NCBI RefSeq assembly: GCF_036659115.1
Contig: NZ_JAVXDF010000084.1
Source of the DNA: Gordonibacter sp036659115
GTDB taxonomy: Bacteria > Actinomycetota > Coriobacteriia > Coriobacteriales > Eggerthellaceae
Reading direction: 5' to 3' (one strand)
Length of the DNA: 10,093 nucleotides
The notes under the pieces are model-generated. The model was not told the DNA's origin. It made no database searches and was given only the letters and a program-made list of their open reading frames with translations. Of the stretch, positions 1-4,974 are shown in pieces; positions within the stretch are counted from its first letter, which is position 1; every line of letters starts with the position of its first letter. The translations under genes were made by a program, and so were the position numbers.

Positions 1-176
1 CACGCCAACCCCAGCCACTGCCACTCTCCACCCGAAAGCCCTTCGCCCAACTCGCCAAGCCGGGTGTCCAAGCCGTGCGGCAACCGGTCGATCACCTCAG
101 ACAGCGCGGCGGCTCGCACAAACAGCGAAAGCGCGCTAGAATAGGCGCATTGCTTCTCACGAGAAGGCGGTGCCAT
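1..176 (-). pseudogene. Remnant of ABC-exporter ATPase domain (5'-truncated, runs off left edge)
   Basis: The minus strand is open from the left edge up to about position 176. It encodes a clear piece of an ABC-exporter nucleotide-binding domain: ALSEVIDRLPHGLDTRLGE, followed by LSGGEWQWLGLA. This is the segment just before and including the ABC signature (LSGGQ-type), as in CydCD/MsbA-like exporters. The Walker A part, which should lie about 100 residues upstream, is absent because nnrD starts there on the opposite strand; similarity fades above about position 135. The usual arginines of the signature (LSGGxRQR) are both tryptophan, each explicable as one CGG to TGG change, which suggests decay. 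An in-frame ATG exists at 174-176 but lacks a convincing ribosome binding site. The nnrD promoter candidate lies inside this remnant. Whether the Walker B half survives beyond the edge cannot be seen. Confidence 0.7.
115..142 (+). promoter_or_regulatory. Candidate promoter of nnrD
   Basis: TAGAAT at 137-142 matches the -10 consensus at five of six positions. CGCACA at 115-120 is only a weak -35 at 16-bp spacing. Transcription would start near 149, leaving a short leader with GAGAAGG (161-167) as ribosome binding site, 7 nt before the ATG at 175. Confidence 0.35.
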
Positions 177-1047
177 GGAACCTGTTCGGGAATACAGCGA
201 AGACGAGCTCATAGCGCTCCTGCCCCTGCCCGCCGACGATGCGAATAAGTACACGCGCGGCATGCTCGCCGCAGTAGTCGGGAGCGTGCGCTATCCCGGC
301 GCCGCCTGCCTTGCCGCCTCTGCGGGCCAGCGCACAGGAGCGGGCTATACCGAAGTGCTCACCGACCCAAACGTCGTGGGTATCGTCCAGGCCTGGCGAC
401 CCTCCCTGGTCGTGCGCCCTTGGAGCGAGCGCGCGAGCATCGATGCGCCCGCAACGACGGGCAAGCCGCGCGCTTGCATCGTGGGCAGCGGGTTCGATGC
501 CGACGACGCGGCCTCAGGCGATCTGGTGCATTTCGTGTTGAAGCATGCGCGGATGCCGGTGCTGGTGGACGGCGGCGGTTTGGGAGCGCTTGCCTCGGAA
601 AAGGGACAGCGCCTGCTCAAACGGCGCTTCCTGAACGGCTGGGATACCGTCGTCACGCCCCATGGTGGCGAGGCCGCACGCCTCGCGCACGCATTCGCAC
701 TGCCCACGGACGATCCTGCTACGCTCTCGCGCCTGCTCGCGCTCGCCTTCGGGGTCACTGCCGTAGTAAAAGGCCCGGACACCTACTTCTCGGATGGAGA
801 AACCGTCGCGCGCATGGCCCACGGCACGGCCGCACTGGCAAAAGCCGGAACGGGCGACGTGCTCGCCGGCATGATCGGCGCACTGCTCGCTCAAGGCATC
901 GCGACCCTCGATGCCGTTGCGCTCGGTACCGACCTGCATGCCCGCGCGGGACGTATCGCCGCGTCGCAGCTCTCGGCCATCGCCGCGACCGCCGAGGACG
1001 TCGTCGAGCGCATCCCCGCCGCCATAGCCGAGCTGGCAAGCGCCTAG
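175..1047 (+). CDS. nnrD: ADP-dependent NAD(P)H-hydrate dehydratase (NnrD, YjeF C-terminal kinase-fold domain)
   Basis: This enzyme dehydrates damaged, hydrated NADH and NADPH back to the active cofactors using ADP, in the cytoplasm. The 290-residue protein has the motifs of the family in order: KYTRG (25-29), GSVRYPGA (36-43), GAGY (55-58), TPHGGEAARL (161-170), VVKG (197-200) and AGTGDVLAGMIGALLAQG (224-241), the nucleotide-binding GTGD loop. The usual 'vDADaL' segment reads VDGGGLGAL (131-139), a mild departure. It is a stand-alone dehydratase of normal length; the epimerase partner domain (NnrE) is not fused to it and not in the window. The start at 175 is supported by GAGAAGG 7 nt upstream. 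The gene is monocistronic here. A GC-rich hairpin follows 8 nt after the stop. acpS, often a genomic neighbour of nnr genes, lies 2 kb away in convergent orientation. Confidence 0.93.
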   Translation: MEPVREYSEDELIALLPLPADDANKYTRGMLAAVVGSVRYPGAACLAASAGQRTGAGYTEVLTDPNVVGIVQAWRPSLVVRPWSERASIDAPATTGKPRACIVGSGFDADDAASGDLVHFVLKHARMPVLVDGGGLGALASEKGQRLLKRRFLNGWDTVVTPHGGEAARLAHAFALPTDDPATLSRLLALAFGVTAVVKGPDTYFSDGETVARMAHGTAALAKAGTGDVLAGMIGALLAQGIATLDAVALGTDLHARAGRIAASQLSAIAATAEDVVERIPAAIAELASA

Positions 1048-1055
1048 CTGAAACC

Positions 1056-1080
1056 CTCGGCGCCTTCGATGCGCGCCGAG
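1056..1080 (+). terminator. GC-rich hairpin after nnrD
   Basis: CTCGGCGC (1056-1063) and GCGCCGAG (1073-1080) form a perfect 8-bp stem with a 9-nt loop, starting 8 nt after the nnrD stop codon. No T-tract follows, so this may be an RNA-stabilising hairpin or a Rho-assisted terminator rather than a classical intrinsic terminator. Confidence 0.45.
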
Positions 1081-1094
1081 CGCCATCTGGACTG

Positions 1095-1123
1095 CCGAAG
1101 TGCATAAGCAATACCGAAGTGCA
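1095..1123 (+). repeat. Direct repeat CCGAAGTGCA, two copies 19 bp apart
   Basis: The 10-mer CCGAAGTGCA occurs at 1095-1104 and 1114-1123. It lies in the gene-free stretch between nnrD and the 11-bp array. Apart from this and the hairpin at 1056-1080, nothing else was found in 1048-1245. Confidence 0.5.
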
Positions 1124-1245
1124 GCCGCTCAATAAAGACGGCCACCATCGCATGCATCCGCAGTGCTCCTCGATCTGTCCGCGACCCGTCGCTTTTGCGG
1201 CAAGCCCCGGGTTCGCACAGCGGATTGCCGCGAAACCCCCTGTTC

Positions 1246-1377
1246 TTCCTGCAGGGATCCAGCGAAACGACAGCAGGGATCCAGCAAGGTCCCAGCACGC
1301 ATCCAGCAAAAGCCCGTCAACATCCAAGCACGCATCCAGCATGGATCCAACACCGATTCAGCTGCAATCAAGCAGGG
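1246..1377 (+). repeat. Tandem array of twelve 11-bp units (consensus ATCCAGCAGGG)
   Basis: Read in steps of exactly 11 bp from 1246, twelve consecutive units match the consensus ATCCAGCAGGG with 4 to 10 of 11 bases. The best units start at 1279, 1334 and 1367 (10/11 each); the poorest starts at 1312 (4/11). Larger exact duplications lie on the same lattice: a 13-mer at 1251-1263 and 1273-1285 (offset 22), and a 15-mer at 1294-1308 and 1327-1341 (offset 33). The phase is kept over 132 bp without slippage. Since 11 is not a multiple of 3 and no credible gene covers it, the array is non-coding. It ends 5 bp before a DnaA box and 46 bp before the start codon of the nuclease gene, so regularly spaced protein-binding sites (iteron or operator array) are a natural guess. 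A neutral minisatellite is the alternative. Confidence 0.85.
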
Positions 1378-1383
1378 AAAAAT

Positions 1384-1392
1384 TGTGGATAA
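1384..1392 (-). promoter_or_regulatory. Perfect DnaA-box 9-mer (TTATCCACA)
   Basis: The minus strand reads TTATCCACA, identical to the strong DnaA-box consensus. It sits 6 bp after the 11-bp array and overlaps the probable -35 region of the next gene. A given 9-mer is expected on either strand in less than one in ten windows of this size, so chance is possible but not favoured. No second perfect box is present; the nearest look-alike, TTATCCAAG near 8610, has two mismatches. Confidence 0.5.
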
Positions 1393-1417
1393 CAGCACGT
1401 CAAAGTCATGATAGACT
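1389..1417 (+). promoter_or_regulatory. Candidate promoter of the nuclease gene, probably giving a leaderless mRNA
   Basis: ATAACA (1389-1394) and TAGACT (1412-1417) each match four of six consensus bases and are separated by 17 bp. Transcription would begin at about 1424, which is the A of the start codon. In agreement, no Shine-Dalgarno sequence is visible in the 15 bp before the ATG. The DnaA box overlaps the -35 element. Confidence 0.4.
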
Positions 1418-1423
1418 GCCTGC

Positions 1424-2431
1424 ATGAAAATCGTCATCAGCCATAACTCCGCGCTGGAATACTGGCGCTCATCCACGCCCCCGCAACAGGATTCCTCTTG
1501 CACAGCGAAAGCACGCACGCTTGATCGCCAGCAGCCCTCGCTCGCTCAAATTGAAAACCTTGGGCTCCGACAGTACGGAGTGCTGTCGGAGCCCGTGCAT
1601 GTACTTGCTCGGGGAAGTAAAGCGAGGAAGCCAACCGGCAAAGCTGTGCACCATACCAGCATCATCGAATTGCCGGAAGGCGCCCTCGTCGGAATCGCCA
1701 CATGCGGCAGCGGCAAATTATACGTCAGCTCTCCCGAATTATGCTTCATTCAAATGGCGGGGCAATTCACACTCCCCCAGCTTATCGAGCTCGGTTTCGA
1801 GTTCTGCGGGCTTTATTCGCTGACGGACAACGACCCCCAGGGATTCTTCCCAAGGCACCCGCTGACAAGCATTGAGAAACTTCGAAAGTTCTCCGATCGC
1901 TCCGGTGGCTTGCACGGAACCAAACTTGCGCAGCGGGCTCTTCGTTTCGTAGTACCGAACGCGGCATCTCCTCGTGAAACCGCCCTTACCATGCTCCTCT
2001 GCCTTCCCTGCGCACTTGGCGGTTACGGGCTGGACAAACCAGAGCTCAACTTCCGCAGAAACGCCGATAGAAGGAACCGACGGCTGTCCGACAAGAGCTT
2101 TTACCGCTGCGACCTTTGCTGGCCGGAAAGAAAGCTCGCTGTAGAGTACGACAGCGATCTCCACCACACAGGATCCGAACGCATCGCAAGCGACTCGAGG
2201 CGACGCAACGCCCTCACTTCACTGGGCATGACCATGCTGTCGGTAACAAAGAAGCAGATCAACAACTATACGGAGTTCGATAGAGCATCACGCCAGATAG
2301 CCCGCCACCTGGGAAAGCGCATCCAACCACGCAGCAAAGACTTTGTATCAAAGCAATTCGAACTGAGAGCGTATCTCCTGGGTCGAACGATATCCCCGAA
2401 GTCGGGGTATGAAGGTGACACCCCGCAATAG
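1424..2431 (+). CDS. DUF559/Vsr-like PD-(D/E)XK nuclease-domain protein with AbiEi-like N-terminal region
   Basis: The C-terminal third (about 184-280) looks like a DUF559/very-short-patch-repair-type endonuclease fold. It has SPRETALTMLLCLP (182-195) with E185, then CDLCWPE (229-235) with D230, EYDSDLHH (241-248) with E241 and D243, and a helix with D257 and R260, followed by ALTSLGMTMLSVT. The acidic D-x10-E-x-D spacing and trailing His residues fit a metal-dependent PD-(D/E)XK site. The N-terminal part begins HNSALEYWR and contains KLYVSSPELCFIQMA (98-112), which resembles the 'vSPe..l' core of AbiEi-type antitoxin/regulator proteins; this link is weaker. No signal peptide or membrane segment is seen. 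Base composition is clearly less GC-rich than in its neighbours, as for an acquired gene. The ATG at 1424 has no ribosome binding site and is probably leaderless. The target and biological role are unknown; defence or DNA processing is an inference. Confidence 0.7.
   Translation: MKIVISHNSALEYWRSSTPPQQDSSCTAKARTLDRQQPSLAQIENLGLRQYGVLSEPVHVLARGSKARKPTGKAVHHTSIIELPEGALVGIATCGSGKLYVSSPELCFIQMAGQFTLPQLIELGFEFCGLYSLTDNDPQGFFPRHPLTSIEKLRKFSDRSGGLHGTKLAQRALRFVVPNAASPRETALTMLLCLPCALGGYGLDKPELNFRRNADRRNRRLSDKSFYRCDLCWPERKLAVEYDSDLHHTGSERIASDSRRRNALTSLGMTMLSVTKKQINNYTEFDRASRQIARHLGKRIQPRSKDFVSKQFELRAYLLGRTISPKSGYEGDTPQ
2394..2425 (+). other. Two mutually exclusive hairpins at the 3' end of the nuclease gene
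   Basis: CCCCG (2394-2398) can pair with CGGGG (2403-2407), or CGGGGT (2403-2408) can pair with ACCCCG (2420-2425). The shared segment makes the two stems alternatives. Both end just before the stop codon (2429-2431), and no T-tract follows. Confidence 0.3.
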
Positions 2432-2535
2432 TGAAACCATGTCTCACGTGCCGAAAGAATCCCAGCACAACAAGATCCTCGAACTCCCTATCGCAGCCAA
2501 ACGAACTCCACCTGCAACGCTTGCGGAGGCAGGCA

Positions 2536-2557
2536 GAGGACTCCTAACGGGGTCCTC
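2536..2557 (+). other. 9-bp stem-loop downstream of the nuclease gene
   Basis: GAGGACTCC (2536-2544) pairs with GGGGTCCTC (2549-2557) around the loop TAAC; one pair is a U-G wobble on the plus strand and an A-C mismatch on the minus strand, so a plus-strand RNA is the better fit. It lies 104 nt after the stop codon and has no T-tract. Part of the gene-free region 2432-3010. Confidence 0.4.
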
Positions 2558-2592
2558 AAGGCAAGTGATGCCGCAAACCACTGAGGCCCGGT

Positions 2593-2673
2593 ACGCCTGC
2601 GCTGGGAGCGCGCGGGCGCGAAACAGGGCGCGAAACACAGGCGTCCTCCGCTAAACAGGTAAGAGCGCCTGTT
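2593..2673 (+). repeat. Structured GC-rich stretch: 12-bp tandem duplication and nested inverted repeats
   Basis: GGGCGCGAAACA is repeated in direct tandem (2614-2625 and 2626-2637). It is enclosed by the inverted pair ACGCCTG (2593-2599) and CAGGCGT (2638-2644). A second stem, AACAGG (2654-2659) with CCTGTT (2668-2673), follows directly. No credible reading frame covers the stretch on either strand; short open frames here lack ribosome binding sites and family features. Confidence 0.5.
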
Positions 2674-2755
2674 CGATCGTGGTATCTTTTCAGCAGCTTG
2701 CCCGGCATGCAGCCACGACGACCGCGCCAATTCTGGTTTAGCGAGAAAAAACGGA

Positions 2756-2795
2756 CGATGCTGTGCAAAATTTTCGTTTTCCGGCACCGAGGAAG
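2756..2795 (+). repeat. Left arm of a 40-nt inverted repeat
   Basis: These 40 nt match the reverse complement of 2922-2961 at 34 of 40 positions; the outer 30 nt agree at 27. The arm starts CGATGCTGTGCA and includes CGTTTTCC. It lies between convergent genes and resembles one end of a dispersed intergenic element. Confidence 0.75.
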
Positions 2796-2804
2796 GTGTT
2801 TTTT
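2785..2804 (+). terminator. Weak intrinsic-terminator-like hairpin with T6
   Basis: CACC (2785-2788) pairs with GGTG (2795-2798) around a 6-nt loop and is followed at once by six T (2799-2804); two further G-U pairs are possible. It could stop transcripts running in from the nuclease gene. The stem is short. Confidence 0.3.
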
Positions 2805-2921
2805 GCGCCTTCATGCAAGTCGCTTAGTACCTTCAAAAAACATATCGGAGGATACACTCCTCTGACCTGCGGCTTCAAAAATCAGACTACGCGAGCTAGA
2901 GGAAGTCCGGCGAAGAGGAGG

Positions 2922-2961
2922 CTTCCTTGAGGCGGGAAAACGAAAAATCTGCACAGCATCG
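2922..2961 (-). repeat. Right arm of the 40-nt inverted repeat
   Basis: Read on the minus strand, this arm begins CGATGCTGTGCA and repeats the left arm (2756-2795) with six mismatches. The 126 nt between the arms hold no gene. The right arm ends 49 nt short of the acpS stop codon. Apart from the repeats and stems listed, nothing was found in 2432-3010. Confidence 0.75.
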
Positions 2962-3010
2962 CCTCAAAAAGTCCGAGGAACGGCTTCTGCGCTTCTTGGC
3001 CTCTCGACGT

Positions 3011-3544
3011 CTACTGCGCAGCCTCGCCCTTCGCAGGTGCCGGCTTCGGCTCTAGCTCGTCGAGCATGCCGCGGGCTTCTTTGAACTGCTTCGCCAGCTC
3101 TTCCATGGGGTCTACGCGCTTCTCGGCCGCGCGCAGAGAATCCTCGGTGATGGCCATGGCGCAGGCGACGGCCTCGGCATGGGTGAACGACAGCGAGATA
3201 GGCAGCTCGCGCACGCCCTGCTCGCGGGCAATCTCCTTAGCACGGCCGGACAGGACGGCATAGGGCCGGCCTTTCGCATTGCGACGCACCTCGATGTCGC
3301 GCACGCCGATCCCGCGCGAGAACCCGGTGCCGAGCGCCTTCACCACCGCTTCCTTCGCGGCGAAGCGCGTGGCAAAGTGGACCTCGGGCACTGCGGTGGA
3401 CTCGCAGTAGGCGCGCTCGTCTTCCGAGAACACCCGCTGGGCGAAGCGGGGCGTGCGCGCGAGAATCGCCTTCATGCGGGCTATCTCCACGATGTCTACG
3501 CCTAGGCCCACCGCACCTTCTACCGGCATGTTCGCTTCTTGCAT
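3011..3544 (-). CDS. acpS: Holo-[acyl-carrier-protein] synthase with C-terminal extension
   Basis: AcpS moves the 4'-phosphopantetheine arm of CoA onto apo-acyl carrier protein, activating it for fatty acid synthesis in the cytoplasm. Both signature blocks are present: GLGVDIVEIARM (13-24) with the metal-binding D17, and ATRFAAKEAVVKALG (58-72) with E65, followed by the conserved strand SLSFTHAEAVACAMAI (117-132). The frame is open further upstream (to 3682), but the start at 3544 is preferred: GAGGGAG (3551-3557, minus strand) lies 6 nt away, and the family fold begins about 10 residues later. At 177 residues the protein is about 45 longer than typical AcpS; the excess is a charged, Ala/Pro/Lys/Glu-rich tail (136-177) after the catalytic fold. 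The gene is convergent with the nuclease gene. Its upstream region carries hairpin repeats and an assembly gap. Confidence 0.93.
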   Translation of the reverse strand: MQEANMPVEGAVGLGVDIVEIARMKAILARTPRFAQRVFSEDERAYCESTAVPEVHFATRFAAKEAVVKALGTGFSRGIGVRDIEVRRNAKGRPYAVLSGRAKEIAREQGVRELPISLSFTHAEAVACAMAITEDSLRAAEKRVDPMEELAKQFKEARGMLDELEPKPAPAKGEAAQ

Positions 3545-3686
3545 CGAATGCTCCCTCTCTGCCTTCCCCTTGCTAACTTCGCAGGATTCCCTTACCTGCC
3601 CTAAACCAAACGCGACTACACGGGAGACGCCCCGACGCGAGTCGGCAAACGCCTGCCCCGGTGCACCTGCCCCGCCGAACACGCAT

Positions 3687-3741
3687 GCTCCGGCGGCATA
3701 CGCCGCAAAGCATGCAAAACTTTCTCAAACTGCCCGTTAAG
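3687..3741 (+). repeat. Hairpin repeat, divergent copy 1
   Basis: The first 21 nt are identical to the two exact copies at 3750 and 3905, with further shared blocks CATGCAAAAC and TTCTCAA; the last part differs. It starts 63 bp before copy 2. CGGCG-GCATA-CGCCG forms a 5-bp hairpin. In this copy GCATGC at 3683-3688 and 3710-3715 adds an outer stem. It lies between tetR and acpS; nothing else was found in 3545-3686 except the acpS ribosome binding site. Confidence 0.75.
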
Positions 3742-3749
3742 CTGTTTTG

Positions 3750-3804
3750 GCTCCGGCGGCATACGCCGCACAACATGCAAAACCTTCTCAATCCTACCGC
3801 AGCA
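3750..3804 (+). repeat. Hairpin repeat, copy 2 (ends exactly at the N gap)
   Basis: This 55-nt copy carries the same hairpin core as copy 1 and is identical over its whole length to 3905-3959. It stops at the base before the first N. Confidence 0.85.
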
Positions 3805-3904
3805 NNNNNNNNNNNNNNNNNNNNNNNNNNNNNNNNNNNNNNNNNNNNNNNNNNNNNNNNNNNNNNNNNNNNNNNNNNNNNNNNNNNNNNNNNNNNNNNN
3901 NNNN
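3805..3904. other. Assembly gap of exactly 100 N
   Basis: The run contains exactly 100 N, the conventional filler for a scaffold join of unknown length. Both flanks are the same 55-nt sequence, so the true distance may be zero, negative (overlap) or longer. Nothing can be said about sequence inside. Confidence 0.98.
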
Positions 3905-3959
3905 GCTCCGGCGGCATACGCCGCACAACATGCAAAACCTTCTCAATCCTACCGCAGCA
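3905..3959 (+). repeat. Hairpin repeat, copy 3 (begins exactly at the end of the N gap)
   Basis: Identical base for base to 3750-3804. It begins at the first base after the gap and ends 59 bp before the tetR stop codon. It may be a real tandem copy or the same 55 nt counted twice at a contig join. Nothing else was seen in 3960-4018. Confidence 0.85.
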
Positions 3960-4018
3960 TCGATCCCGGCAGGTCCCCCCGGATTCGCTGCGACGAAGGC
4001 ATCGAAACCCGTGCGATT

Positions 4019-4897
4019 CTATGACAAGAGGCCTGGGCACGCATTCGCGTGGCGCACGAAATCGCAAATGCGCTCAATAAACGCATCTTTCGCAAGCCGC
4101 ACGTCGGACTCGGAGAACGCCTCGGCCAACGTGCAGGAGCCGCCCTGAACGTCGCTTGGACGATCGTCATCCACAAGATAGTAGAGCGTGGTGGTGAGCA
4201 CCATGCCCACCAGCGCCACCGCCTCGAACGCTGCATCGATCTCGGGGCGGATGAAACGCTCGGCCTGGCCACGCGTCAGCTGGCTTTCTATCAGATGCAG
4301 CAGCCGGTGCTCGAAACCGCGCATGTTGCCCGACCACACGCGCCCTTCGCGCCACAGCTCCGACACGAAAAAGCGTCCGAACGCCTTGTTCTCGAAAATG
4401 CGGGTGGCGAAGGCCTCTATCATGCCCATGAGCGCCTCGGGCGCATTCGGGGCGGCCTCGGCAACGCGCTCGAACTCTCCGATAACCTGATCTATCCCCT
4501 CTTCCAGAATGCTCTCGGCCATAGCGGCCTTGCTCTTGAAGTGGTAATAGGCCACACCCTTAGACACGCCGGCAGCCTCTACGATCTCGTCCACCGTAGC
4601 TGCGGAGTAGCCCTTCTCGCCTATGACGGCCAACGCGGCACCCAGCAACTGCCGCCGCGTCGCATCGGCCTTGCTACTGCGTCGCGCAGGCTTGCCCCGC
4701 TTCGCCGCCGTCCCTTCGGCATTGTCCGTGTGGGTATCGAACGCCTCCGCATCTTTCCTGCGCACGGCCGCTCTCTCTTCCGTGGCTCCCGCTCGCGCAA
4801 TCGTCGCCGCCTCGCCAGAGAGCGTCGCCTCACCAGAGGGCACCGCCGCTTTCGCACCCTTTGCGCACCGAGGTGCCGCTTCGTTTTTTCCCGCCAT
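4019..4897 (-). CDS. TetR/AcrR-family transcriptional regulator with long N-terminal tail
   Basis: The protein has a TetR DNA-binding domain at about residues 80-126: a helix ending in VIGEKGYSAATVDEIV, the turn AAGVSKGVAYYHFKSK, then the start of helix 4. The ligand-binding half (about 130-292) includes ENKAFGRFFVSELWREG and a hydrophobic helix ALVGMVLTTTLYYLVDD. The start at 4897 is chosen because GGAGGT (4904-4909, minus strand) lies 6 nt upstream; the in-frame ATG at 4942 overlaps the TATAAT promoter element and would lie outside the transcript. This leaves 292 residues with about 75 before the HTH, rich in Ala, Arg, Lys and Glu and probably disordered; most TetR proteins have 10-20 there. 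It directly follows the YhgE gene on the same strand and is the likely repressor of the ATPase-YhgE operon, probably acting at the palindrome at 8340-8353. The ligand is unknown. Confidence 0.88.
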   Translation of the reverse strand: MAGKNEAAPRCAKGAKAAVPSGEATLSGEAATIARAGATEERAAVRRKDAEAFDTHTDNAEGTAAKRGKPARRSSKADATRRQLLGAALAVIGEKGYSAATVDEIVEAAGVSKGVAYYHFKSKAAMAESILEEGIDQVIGEFERVAEAAPNAPEALMGMIEAFATRIFENKAFGRFFVSELWREGRVWSGNMRGFEHRLLHLIESQLTRGQAERFIRPEIDAAFEAVALVGMVLTTTLYYLVDDDRPSDVQGGSCTLAEAFSESDVRLAKDAFIERICDFVRHANACPGLLS

Positions 4898-4940
4898 GTC
4901 TCCACCTCCGCGGTCCGCCACACGCGCGCCGGACCGCTTC

Positions 4941-4946
4941 ATTATA
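4941..4946 (-). promoter_or_regulatory. TATAAT -10 element of the tetR gene
   Basis: The minus strand reads a perfect TATAAT, giving a start near 4934 and a leader of about 37 nt. The -35 position (about 4964-4969, TCGTGG) is poor. The element lies just after the YhgE stop codon (4975), so tetR can be transcribed apart from the upstream operon. No copy of the 8340-8353 palindrome is found here. Confidence 0.6.
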
Positions 4947-4974
4947 CGTTACCGCGCCATCCGCCACGAGGGCA

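Noticed and set aside
1246..1392. Plasmid-type replication origin
   Set aside because: Repeats plus a DnaA box fit superficially, but there is no replication initiator gene, no clear AT-rich unwinding region, and the surroundings are chromosomal housekeeping genes.
420..1427. 335-residue plus-strand frame overlapping nnrD
   Set aside because: It is out of frame with the motif-bearing nnrD, very Arg-rich, and runs through the non-coding 11-bp array.
2488..2814. Minus-strand frames of 70-108 residues between the nuclease gene and acpS
   Set aside because: They cover the inverted-repeat arm and other stems, have no convincing ribosome binding site and no recognisable domain. The repeat structure explains the sequence better than coding.
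2893..2910. AGAGGAAGTCCGG resembling the conserved RNase P RNA segment GAGGAAAGTCC
   Set aside because: One base is missing, and no matching 3' partner segment or P-RNA architecture is found nearby.
3687..3959. CRISPR-like appearance of hairpin repeats
   Set aside because: The copies are identical or diverge gradually over their whole length with no spacer pattern, and no cas gene is present.
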